Shown: piece by piece, positions 1 through 4,964 of the stretch | Layout: every line of letters starts with the position of its first letter | How positions within the stretch are numbered: position 1 is the stretch's first letter | Assembly: GCA_934615145.1 (NCBI GenBank) | Contig: CAKTTM010000109.1 | Location: 1-6,276 of the forward strand | Source: an uncultured Clostridia bacterium | Lineage (GTDB): Bacteria > Bacillota > Clostridia > Christensenellales > Aristaeellaceae | DNA: 6,276 bases | Direction: 5' to 3' | The notes under the pieces: model-generated | Databases searched by the model: none | Seen by the model: only the letters and a program-made list of their open reading frames with translations | What the model was told of the DNA's origin: nothing | Made by a program: the position numbers and the translations under genes

Positions 1-2
1 CC

Positions 3-1259
3 ATCATCCCCCAGCTGCAGGAGTACATCACCGACCCCACCGACTATCAGGCGGCGCTGCGTTTCCTGGTGCAGAACAAGCTCATCGAGCGCAAGGCCCA
101 TGACATGGGCTTTGACCAGTTCACCCAGGAAGAGCAGGATGCCTTTGCCAAGGACGCGCAAGCGCAGTGGGATCAATGGATAGAGTCCTATGTGACCTAT
201 TATCTGTCCGAGGACACGCCGGAGGCCCGTGAGAAGCTGACCGCCCAGGCCGAGGAGTTCCACCAGGCCCAGGGCATGAGCCTGGAGCGCCTGGTCGAGG
301 ATGTGAAGAAGGGCGCCAGCTTTGACCGGATGAGCGAGTACCTGATGGCTGGCTACGAGCCCACGCAGGAGGAGATCGACGCGGTCTTTCAGCAGTTTGG
401 CGCCTCCTATCAGCAGAACTATGAGAACAACATCATGGCCTATGAGTACAACACCATTTATGGTCAGCAGACCAGCTGGTATACGCCCGAGGGCTACCGG
501 GGCATCATCCACATCCTGCTGCAGCCAGAGGCCGCCTTGCTTGACAACTATGCCAGGCTGCAGAGCGCCCATGAAGAGCAGCAGAACTTTGTGGATGCCG
601 AGCAGGCCGTGACCACAGCGCCCGATGTCACCATCGCGGCCGCCCAGCCCGCCACCCCCGCCCCCACCACCACGCCCGAGCCTGTCACCCAGGCCCAGCT
701 GGACGCCGCGCGCCAGGCCATCTTGGACGCCGTCAAGGCCGATACCGATGCCATCTATGAGCGCCTGGCCAAGGGCGAAGCCTTTGAGGCCATGATCGCC
801 GAGTACGGCAAGGACCCCGGCATGATGGACGAGGGCAACCTCAAGGACGGCTACATGGTGCACAAGGATTCCATCGTCTGGGACAATGCCTTCACCACCG
901 GCGCCTTCACCGAGAAGATGCAGAAGGTGGGCGATGTCTCCGACCCCGTCATCTCGGCGCATGGCGTGCACATCCTCAAGTATCTGCGTGATGTGCCCGC
1001 CGGGCTGCTCCTGACTGAAACCATCAAGCAGGACATCACTGACTATCTGATGGCCGTGCATCAAAACCAGGTCTTCAGCCAGGCCATCGCGGGCTGGGAG
1101 GCCGAGATCGGCGTCAGCTACAACCAGGAGGCCATCGACCAGGCCATACAGGCCGCCCAGGCTCTGCAGCAAACCGAGCAGGAGCCCACGCTGGAGGCGC
1201 TGCCCGCGGCGCCAGAGGCAGAGGCCAGCGAGGCCCCGACGGAGGTCACAAATCCCTGA
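3..1259 (+). CDS. SurA/PrsA-like peptidyl-prolyl isomerase (foldase), 5' end missing
   Basis: The reading frame is open from the window edge, so the GTG at 69 is an internal Val and not the start; 418 residues are visible. The first part, with LRFLVQNKLIERKA and a TQEEQDAF-type helix, resembles the SurA N-terminal chaperone domain. A parvulin (PpiC) rotamase domain follows: its first strand, with GIIHILL, lies near 498-521, its first helices near 715-820, and its last strand, with GVHILKYL, near 963-986. The two His residues of the parvulin core appear to be present. About 60 residues, including a Thr/Pro/Ala-rich stretch near 605-695, separate the first strand from the rest of the domain. 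The C-terminus is an acidic Ala/Pro/Glu tail. Such proteins fold exported proteins outside the membrane; the signal peptide or lipobox would lie upstream, out of view. No terminator follows the stop codon directly. Family assignment is good; the exact orthologue is unknown. Confidence 0.82.
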   Translation: MIPQLQEYITDPTDYQAALRFLVQNKLIERKAHDMGFDQFTQEEQDAFAKDAQAQWDQWIESYVTYYLSEDTPEAREKLTAQAEEFHQAQGMSLERLVEDVKKGASFDRMSEYLMAGYEPTQEEIDAVFQQFGASYQQNYENNIMAYEYNTIYGQQTSWYTPEGYRGIIHILLQPEAALLDNYARLQSAHEEQQNFVDAEQAVTTAPDVTIAAAQPATPAPTTTPEPVTQAQLDAARQAILDAVKADTDAIYERLAKGEAFEAMIAEYGKDPGMMDEGNLKDGYMVHKDSIVWDNAFTTGAFTEKMQKVGDVSDPVISAHGVHILKYLRDVPAGLLLTETIKQDITDYLMAVHQNQVFSQAIAGWEAEIGVSYNQEAIDQAIQAAQALQQTEQEPTLEALPAAPEAEASEAPTEVTNP

Positions 1260-1267
1260 GCCAAGCC

Positions 1268-1296
1268 TTGACAGCTGATGTCAAACATGGTATAGT
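1268..1296 (+). promoter_or_regulatory. Sigma-70/SigA-type promoter of the infC operon
   Basis: A perfect TTGACA (1268-1273) is followed by a 17-base spacer and TATAGT (1291-1296), which is five of six to the consensus. Transcription should start near 1302-1304 and give a leader of about 130 bases before infC. The promoter begins only 8 bases after the stop codon of the foldase gene, so it separates the translation operon from that gene. Confidence 0.88.
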
Positions 1297-1302
1297 TATC
1301 AG

Positions 1303-1432
1303 TGCGTAAAGCAGGAGCGCCCGCTTCTCACCCTGCGAATTCGTTTTGCCGGGTTCAGGCACGAGATTGTTCTTACAATTGGCGGGTAGCGATGCCCGCC
1401 AATTTTTCATTATTTTACGGAGGTGACAGGAC
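1303..1432 (+). promoter_or_regulatory. Structured infC-operon leader, candidate L20 autoregulatory leader
   Basis: The untranslated leader can form several helices. GCAGG (1311-1315) pairs with CCTGC (1332-1336). TCG and TGCC (1341-1343, 1347-1350) pair with GGCA and CGA (1358-1364), and this helix can be extended by AAT with ATT. A strong terminator hairpin follows at 1377-1407. CCCGC (1320-1324) could instead pair with GCGGG (1382-1386) of the terminator, a possible antiterminator. In Bacillus subtilis and relatives, ribosomal protein L20 controls this operon by transcription attenuation in such a leader. Position and gene order support the same role here; the L20 binding site itself was not matched. 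Confidence 0.68.
1377..1407 (+). terminator. Intrinsic terminator (attenuator) in the infC leader
   Basis: AATTGGCGGG (1377-1386) pairs perfectly with CCCGCCAATT (1395-1404) around an 8-base loop, and a T run covers 1403-1407. It lies between the promoter and the infC ribosome binding site, so it must be conditional for the operon to be expressed. It is also the first terminator met by transcripts reading out of the foldase gene. Confidence 0.85.
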
Positions 1433-1435
1433 ATC
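1419..1435 (+). promoter_or_regulatory. infC ribosome binding site and AUC start codon
   Basis: GGAGGTGA (1419-1426) is a near-complete anti-16S match. It stands 6 bases before ATC (1433-1435), the first sense codon well placed for initiation in the IF-3 frame. The frame is closed by TGA at 1424-1426, so no ATG, GTG or TTG lies between that stop and the ATC. The first in-frame GTG, at 1484, would delete the conserved [13 protein letters not shown] segment. A non-canonical start is the hallmark of infC (AUU in E. coli), where IF-3 discriminates against its own initiation. Confidence 0.88.
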
Positions 1436-2020
1436 AACAATGATCTGAAGATCAACGAGGAGATCCGGGACAGGGAAGTACGCGTGGTTGGGGCTGATGG
1501 TTCCCAGCTAGGTGTGATGCCAATCGCTCAGGCCCTGCAATTGGCAGAGGATCAGCGACTGGACCTGGTCAAGATCGTCCCCAGAGCTCAGCCCCCTGTG
1601 TGCAAGCTGATGGATTACGACAAGCACCGCTTTGAGCAGGCCAAGCGCGAGAAGGAAATCCGCAAAAACCAGAAGACCGTGACGCTCAAAGAGGTACAGC
1701 TATCCGCCACCATCGAGGAGAACGACGTGCTCACCAAGGCCAAGAACGCGATCAAGTTCTTGTCGGCAGGTGACAAGGTCAAGGTGGCCATCCGCTTTCG
1801 CGGCAGGCAGATCACCCACCCGGAGATCGGTGTCAAGGTGATGAATGACTTTGCCCAGCGCACCCAGGAGATTGCAGTCGTCGAACGCCGTCCGCTGATT
1901 GAGGGCAGGCACATGATCATGATCCTGGCGCCCAAGTCCGAGAAAGTTCTCAAGGCCGAAAAGGCAGCCAAGGCTGCCGAGGAGGTTCAGGCCCAAACCC
2001 AGGCCGCCCCCAAGCCCTGA
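1433..2020 (+). CDS. infC: Translation initiation factor IF-3
   Basis: IF-3 binds the 30S subunit, checks start codon and initiator tRNA pairing, and keeps the subunits apart. The protein has 195 residues when read from the AUC at 1433 (E. coli IF-3 has 180). The N-terminal domain begins with [13 protein letters not shown] and includes [13 protein letters not shown]. The family signature around [18 protein letters not shown] and a basic linker follow, then the C-terminal domain with [18 protein letters not shown] and [18 protein letters not shown]. The last 25 or so residues form an Ala/Lys/Gln-rich tail beyond the usual core. The gene heads the conserved infC-rpmI-rplT operon, with 31 bases to rpmI. 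Starting at the internal GTG (1484) would remove 17 conserved residues and leave no ribosome binding site. The identification is certain; the start is very likely. Confidence 0.96.
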   Translation: MNNDLKINEEIRDREVRVVGADGSQLGVMPIAQALQLAEDQRLDLVKIVPRAQPPVCKLMDYDKHRFEQAKREKEIRKNQKTVTLKEVQLSATIEENDVLTKAKNAIKFLSAGDKVKVAIRFRGRQITHPEIGVKVMNDFAQRTQEIAVVERRPLIEGRHMIMILAPKSEKVLKAEKAAKAAEEVQAQTQAAPKP

Positions 2021-2051
2021 TATATCCACATTCCGGAAGGAGGAGCTATCC

Positions 2052-2249
2052 ATGCCCAAGCAAAAGTCCCATCGTGGTGCGTCCAAGCGCTTCAGCCTGA
2101 CCAAGAGCGGCTTGGTGAAACATAAAAAGATGAATCGCAACCACATTCTGACCAAGAAGACCACCAAGCGTTCCCGCCATCTGCGCGCGGGCGGCATCCT
2201 TGGCAACAAGGCCGAGGCCGCGACCATCCGCTCGCTGATCGCCAAGTAA
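2052..2249 (+). CDS. rpmI: 50S ribosomal protein L35
   Basis: This 65-residue, strongly basic protein has the standard bacterial L35 length and pattern: it begins [14 protein letters not shown] and contains [18 protein letters not shown]35 is a small structural protein of the large subunit. AAGGAGG (2037-2043) lies 8 bases before the ATG. The gene is the middle member of the infC-rpmI-rplT operon, 31 bases after infC and 30 bases before rplT, and has no promoter or terminator of its own. Confidence 0.97.
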   Translation: MPKQKSHRGASKRFSLTKSGLVKHKKMNRNHILTKKTTKRSRHLRAGGILGNKAEAATIRSLIAK

Positions 2250-2279
2250 TCACGCAGGCTCAAGAGGAGGAAATAATCC

Positions 2280-2639
2280 ATGGCACGCATCAAGAGGGCG
2301 GTCAACGCCCATAAGAAACGCCGCAAATATCTCAAGCTGGCGAAGGGTTACTATGGCGCCAAGTCCAAGCAGTACCGCGCCGCCAGTGAGCAGGTCCGCC
2401 GCTCGCTGCGCTACGCCTACATCGGCCGCAAGCTGCGCAAGCGCGACTTCCGCAGGCTTTGGATCACCCGCATCAATGCGGCGGCCCATTTGAACGGCAT
2501 CAACTATTCCACCCTGGTCTCCGGCCTCAAGCAGCTGTCCATACAGGTCAACCGCAAGATGCTGGCCGACATGGCGGTCAATGACGCACAGGGCTTTGCC
2601 CAGCTGGCCGAGATGGTCAAGGCCAAGAAGACGGCCTGA
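2280..2639 (+). CDS. rplT: 50S ribosomal protein L20
   Basis: L20 has the usual length here (119 residues). The basic N-terminal arm ([20 protein letters not shown], then [15 protein letters not shown]) inserts into 23S rRNA. The globular C-terminal part ([14 protein letters not shown], then [13 protein letters not shown]) also binds rRNA. L20 is an early assembly protein and, in low-G+C Gram-positives, the repressor of this same operon through the leader RNA, which fits the attenuator before infC. GAGGAGG (2264-2270) lies 9 bases before the ATG. A strong terminator follows 19 bases after the stop codon. Confidence 0.97.
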   Translation: MARIKRAVNAHKKRRKYLKLAKGYYGAKSKQYRAASEQVRRSLRYAYIGRKLRKRDFRRLWITRINAAAHLNGINYSTLVSGLKQLSIQVNRKMLADMAVNDAQGFAQLAEMVKAKKTA

Positions 2640-2658
2640 AAGCCTATCAAGGGCTAAG

Positions 2659-2699
2659 AAGCGCTCCCCGCGGTTTATCTGCCGCGGGGAGCGCTTTTT
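2659..2699 (+). terminator. Intrinsic terminator of the infC-rpmI-rplT operon
   Basis: A perfect 15-bp stem (2659-2673 with 2682-2696) encloses the loop TTTATCTG, and the T run at 2695-2699 overlaps the base of the stem. The convergent minus-strand gene ends at 2721. Read on the minus strand the hairpin has only a poor T run, so it may help stop that gene's transcript but works mainly for rplT. Confidence 0.93.
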
Positions 2700-2720
2700 G
2701 TCTATGATTAAGGAGCGGTC

Positions 2721-3533
2721 TTACTTGCCGGGCTTGCCTTTGCCTGGATTGCCCTTACCGGGATTCCCCTTGCCGGGATCCCCTTTGCCCTGGGGCTCGG
2801 GCTCGTAAATGCTCTCCAGGTAGTCGATGACCTCCTGCTTGCTGTAGAAGGTCTTGTACTCCACCTGCGTCTTGTACCAGTTCAGGCTGCGGTAGACGCC
2901 GGGGCCGCCCTTTTTGAAGTTGTGGTTGCCCTTGGTCTGCTTCCAGTGGGCCCAGGTGGAGACGATCTGTCCGTGGTTCAGCGGCGTCCCCTGAGATGGA
3001 TCCTCCTCGGCCTCGTCCTCCTCACTCACCTGCGCGTCCAGCACCGTGACGGTGAAGACATGGCTGGCCGTGGCGGTGTAGATGCGCATGCCTGAAGCAT
3101 CGTGCTGCAGTGTGATGGTGTAGGTGAGGGCGACATCATAGTCGCCAGGCTCCTCCCCCAGCACCACGGAGGCGGTGGAGACGAAGACCTGCTGGCGCTC
3201 ATTGGGGTCTGCCGCGGGCTCTGCCTCCAGCGTGATGGGAAGGGCAGGGGCGGCGCTGTCCACACCCTGCCAGCCGTCGGACACGAAGTGCAGCAGCTGG
3301 TGCTCGCTCTTGTTGCTGGTATAACTTGTGGTGGCGGTCAGCTGCACTGCCTGACCAGGCAGCACCGTCACTGTGTCCGTGGTGATGGATGTCATCAGCT
3401 CAGGCACGGGCGCCACTTCGGTTGTGACCTCAAAGGCGGGCGCGCCGGATGTGGCGGGCAGTTCGGCCTGTATCAGCGGAGCCAGGCTCAGCAGCAGGCT
3501 CAGTGTGAGCAGTGCGGATAGTATCTTTCTCAT
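2721..3533 (-). CDS. Secreted protein of unknown function with PGKGN-repeat tail
   Basis: I do not recognise a named family. The 270-residue protein starts with a clear Sec signal peptide: MRK, then a Leu-rich core, with likely cleavage after IQA at residue 23. Residues 45-168 alternate like a beta-sandwich (VTVLPGQAVQLTATT, YDVALTYTITL, HVFTVTVL), suggesting an Ig-like or similar extracellular fold. An acidic linker follows (170-178). A compact segment (186-243) then contains NHGQIVSTWAHWK, GNHNFKKGGPGVYR and a helix with KQEVIDYLESIY. The tail (249-270) is a Gly/Lys/Pro repeat. There is no LPXTG, lipobox or second membrane helix, so release or ionic binding to the wall is likely. The start has an AGGAGG on the minus strand (3545-3550). 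The gene converges on rplT and appears monocistronic. Confidence 0.85.
   Translation of the reverse strand: MRKILSALLTLSLLLSLAPLIQAELPATSGAPAFEVTTEVAPVPELMTSITTDTVTVLPGQAVQLTATTSYTSNKSEHQLLHFVSDGWQGVDSAAPALPITLEAEPAADPNERQQVFVSTASVVLGEEPGDYDVALTYTITLQHDASGMRIYTATASHVFTVTVLDAQVSEEDEAEEDPSQGTPLNHGQIVSTWAHWKQTKGNHNFKKGGPGVYRSLNWYKTQVEYKTFYSKQEVIDYLESIYEPEPQGKGDPGKGNPGKGNPGKGKPGK
2724..2789 (-). repeat. 15-bp tandem repeat coding for the PGKGN tail
   Basis: The last 22 codons encode about four imperfect units of five residues (GKGDP, GKGNP, GKGNP, GKGKP, then GK). At DNA level they read as 15-bp units with varying third positions, for example TGCCGGGATCCCCTT against TACCGGGATTCCCCT. Such units can change in number by slippage. 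The product would be a flexible tail with one or two Lys in each unit. Confidence 0.85.
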
Positions 3534-3562
3534 GAAATGACTCTCCTCCTGATCTTCGTTGC

Positions 3563-3582
3563 GACGCCTTGTTTTAGGCGTC
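3563..3582. repeat. Inverted repeat upstream of the secreted-protein gene
   Basis: GACGCCT (3563-3569) and AGGCGTC (3576-3582) form a perfect 7-bp inverted repeat around a 6-base A/T-rich spacer. It lies 12 bases beyond the ribosome binding site of the minus-strand gene, between that site and any promoter. No T run follows on either strand, so an operator or leader stem-loop is more likely than a terminator. The element is clear; its role is inferred. Confidence 0.6.
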
Positions 3583-3688
3583 TTGTGGCATCATACCCCG
3601 CAATAGGCGCCCGAAGTTTTCTTGTACCACTCCGAAATAGCCCAGAACCCAAGCCTGGCAAGGGATTTGGCTGTTCTTACCTGCCGCT

Positions 3689-3710
3689 GTTCCTTACAAG
3701 TTCCTTACAA
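3689..3710. repeat. Perfect tandem 11-bp repeat in an intergenic region
   Basis: GTTCCTTACAA occurs twice head to tail (3689-3699, 3700-3710). A degenerate copy, GTTCTTAC, lies 16 bases from the first (3673-3680 to 3689). The copies fall in the divergent region between the minus-strand secreted-protein gene and the ppa promoter (3742-3771). An 11-bp period places both copies on one helix face, as expected of a protein-binding site. The rest of the roughly 200 bases between 3534 and 3741 shows no convincing gene. I found no good promoter for the minus-strand gene beyond a TATGAT on the minus strand at 3590-3595 that lacks a fitting -35. Confidence 0.7.
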
Positions 3711-3741
3711 TTGCCGGCCGCATGACGCACCTCCCACGCGG

Positions 3742-3771
3742 TGGACAGCGGCGGGATGAACTTGCTATAAT
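3742..3771 (+). promoter_or_regulatory. Promoter of ppa
   Basis: TGGACA (3742-3747), an 18-base spacer and a perfect TATAAT (3766-3771) preceded by TGC, an extended -10, form a strong vegetative-type promoter. Transcription would start near 3778, downstream of the ATGs at 3722 and 3770. This fixes the ppa start at 3806, with a leader of about 28 bases. Confidence 0.88.
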
Positions 3772-3805
3772 GGATGCATTGATAAGAAGGAGAGATAAAG
3801 CGCCG

Positions 3806-4336
3806 ATGAGTAATATCTGGCATGATATCCGGCCCGACCGCATCCAGGAAGAGGACTTCATGGCGGTCATCGAGATCCCCAAGGGCTCGAAAAGCAAGTA
3901 TGAACTGGACAAGGAGACCGGCGTGCTGATGCTCGACCGCATCCTGCACACCTCCACCCACTACCCGGCCAACTACGGCTTCATCCCGCGCACCTATGGC
4001 GACGACATGGATCCCTTGGATGTGGTGGTGCTCTGCTCCGAGCCGCTGGTGCCGCTGACCATCGTGCGCTGCTACCCCATCGGCGTCATCCGGATGCTTG
4101 ACATGGGGCGCAATGACGACAAGATCATCTGCATCCCCTTCTCCGATCCCACCTATAACAGCTATCAGAACATCACCGAGCTGCCCAGCCATGTCTTTGA
4201 CGAGATGAATCACTTCTTCACCGTCTATAAAGCGCTGGAAGGCAAGGAGACCGCGCCCGGCGAGGTGCAGGAGCGGCCCGAGGCCGTCAAGGTGATCAAG
4301 AAGGCCAGAAACGATTACCGGGCGCTGTTTGGCTGA
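3806..4336 (+). CDS. ppa: Inorganic pyrophosphatase (family I)
   Basis: The enzyme hydrolyses pyrophosphate to two phosphates in the cytoplasm and so pulls biosynthetic reactions forward. The 176-residue length matches bacterial family I (E. coli 175). Numbered from the ATG at 3806, the metal and substrate residues known from E. coli are all seen: E23, K31 and E33 in IEIPKGSKSKYE, R45, Y57 in YPANYGFIP, the signature D67-M-D69-P-L-D72, D99/D104/K106 in DMGRNDDK, and Y141-K142 in HFFTVYKALE. The C-terminal end differs from the E. coli GKWVKVEGW region. GGAGAG (3789-3794) lies 11 bases before the ATG, a little far. Longer in-frame starts at 3722 and 3770 lie upstream of the predicted transcription start and are rejected. 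The gene is monocistronic, with its own promoter and terminator. Confidence 0.96.
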   Translation: MSNIWHDIRPDRIQEEDFMAVIEIPKGSKSKYELDKETGVLMLDRILHTSTHYPANYGFIPRTYGDDMDPLDVVVLCSEPLVPLTIVRCYPIGVIRMLDMGRNDDKIICIPFSDPTYNSYQNITELPSHVFDEMNHFFTVYKALEGKETAPGEVQERPEAVKVIKKARNDYRALFG

Positions 4337-4356
4337 GGCCAGGCAAAGCATTTATG

Positions 4357-4380
4357 GAGCGGCGATACCGCTCTTTTTTT
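4357..4380 (+). terminator. Intrinsic terminator of ppa
   Basis: GAGCGG (4357-4362) pairs with CCGCTC (4368-4373) around a 5-base loop, followed by seven T (4374-4380). It lies 20 bases after the ppa stop codon and separates ppa from the cytochrome b5-like lipoprotein gene. Confidence 0.92.
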
Positions 4381-4411
4381 AGTCTGCGCGTGTTCATGCC
4401 TGGTGACTGGG

Positions 4412-4446
4412 TACAATCCCCATATGGCGCCGAAAGCATTCGGCGT
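4412..4446 (+). promoter_or_regulatory. Possible -10 box and 5' leader hairpin of the b5-like lipoprotein gene
   Basis: TACAAT (4412-4417) is a fair -10 box, but no good -35 is found at 16-18 bases, so the promoter would need an activator or another sigma factor. Just after the expected start site, CGCCGAA (4428-4434) and TTCGGCG (4439-4445) form a perfect 7-bp stem with a 4-base loop, which may protect the 5' end of the mRNA. The hairpin is clear and the promoter weak. A start somewhere between the ppa terminator and 4476 is required. Confidence 0.45.
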
Positions 4447-4475
4447 ACGCTAAAGTGAAAGCTGGTGAACCATCC

Positions 4476-4892
4476 ATGAAACCCAAGAAACTGCTGCTGA
4501 TCATCGGCCTGCTGGCCGTATCGCTAACCCTGGCGGCCTGTGCCCCCAAGCCCCCGGCCGCGACGGCCACCCCGGCGGTGACCGAGGCGCCGGTGACAGA
4601 GGCCCCGGCAACGGAGGCTCCGGCAACAGAGGCCCCGGCCGCGACTGAGGCCGCTGGCCTGGAGCTGACGGCCGAGGAGCTGGCCAAGTACAATGGCAAG
4701 GATGGCCAGCCTGCCTATATTGCCGTGGATGGCATTGTCTATGATGTCAGCAATCATCCCGCCTGGAAGGATGGCGGCCACAATGGCTTTGAGGCTGGCA
4801 AGGACCTGACTGAAGAGATCAAGACCAAGTCACCCCATGGCGTGTCCAAGCTGACCGAGGCGGTCGAAGTGGGCAAGCTGGTCACCAAGTAA
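4476..4892 (+). CDS. Lipoprotein with cytochrome b5-like heme-binding domain
   Basis: The 138-residue protein starts with MKPKK, a hydrophobic stretch and the lipobox LAAC, so Cys22 should be lipidated and the mature protein anchored on the outer face of the membrane. Residues 24-61 are a flexible linker with four TEAP(V/A) repeats. Residues 62-138 match the bacterial cytochrome b5-like heme/steroid-binding pattern: LTAEELAKYNGKDGQPAYIAVDGIVYDVS, then GGHNG, AGKDLT and SPHG. H102 and H121 are the likely axial heme ligands; H94 is a third candidate. The ATG at 4476 is chosen because GGTGA (4464-4468) precedes it by 7 bases and the lipoprotein signal starts there; the in-frame GTG at 4455 would add KAGEPS for no reason. 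A hairpin and then a four-helix membrane protein gene follow, a probable electron-transfer partner. Heme binding is inferred from family and His residues. Confidence 0.88.
   Translation: MKPKKLLLIIGLLAVSLTLAACAPKPPAATATPAVTEAPVTEAPATEAPATEAPAATEAAGLELTAEELAKYNGKDGQPAYIAVDGIVYDVSNHPAWKDGGHNGFEAGKDLTEEIKTKSPHGVSKLTEAVEVGKLVTK
4581..4640 (+). repeat. 15-bp repeats coding for the TEAPA linker
   Basis: Four 15-bp units encode TEAPV, TEAPA, TEAPA and TEAPA (residues 36-55). The third-position bases vary (ACAGAGGCCCCGGCA, ACGGAGGCTCCGGCA), so the units are not freshly duplicated. The linker probably holds the heme domain away from the membrane and may span part of the cell wall. Confidence 0.85.
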
Positions 4893-4902
4893 AGGCCTGA
4901 AC

Positions 4903-4937
4903 AAACACCGGCCGCTGTCTGACAGCGCCGGTGTTTT
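4903..4937 (+). terminator. Hairpin with short T run between lipoprotein and membrane-protein genes
   Basis: AAACACCGG and CGCTGT pair with ACAGCG and CCGGTGTTT, leaving a single bulged C and a 3-base loop, followed by four T (4934-4937). It lies 10 bases after the lipoprotein stop and 27 bases before the next ATG. The T run is short and there is no room for a promoter afterwards, so partial termination or mRNA processing is likely, leaving less mRNA for the membrane protein than for the lipoprotein. Confidence 0.78.
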
Positions 4938-4964
4938 GTATTCTTACACAATAGGAGAGACTGC

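Noticed and set aside
1700..2335. 211-codon open frame on the minus strand across infC, rpmI and the start of rplT
   Set aside because: It lies antisense to three certain genes. Its Leu/Gly/Arg-rich product is the usual mirror of G+C-rich coding DNA.
2724..2789. Collagen-like or P-loop reading of the Gly/Lys/Pro tail
   Set aside because: The period is five residues rather than three, so it is not collagen, and no GK(S/T) follows, so it is not a Walker A motif.
3102..3521. 139-codon open frame on the plus strand opposite the secreted-protein gene
   Set aside because: The minus-strand frame has a signal peptide, ribosome binding site and domain-like pattern. The plus-strand product is Gly/His/Gln-rich noise.
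3537..3725. Open frame of 62 codons on the plus strand upstream of ppa
   Set aside because: No ribosome binding site, composition unlike a real protein, and it overlaps the leader of the minus-strand gene and the tandem repeats.
3677..4351. 224-codon open frame on the minus strand over ppa
   Set aside because: Antisense shadow of a certain pyrophosphatase gene. The His/Asp/Val-rich product resembles no family I know.
4581..4640. CRISPR-like repeat array
   Set aside because: The units are contiguous 15-bp coding repeats with no spacers, inside a lipoprotein linker.
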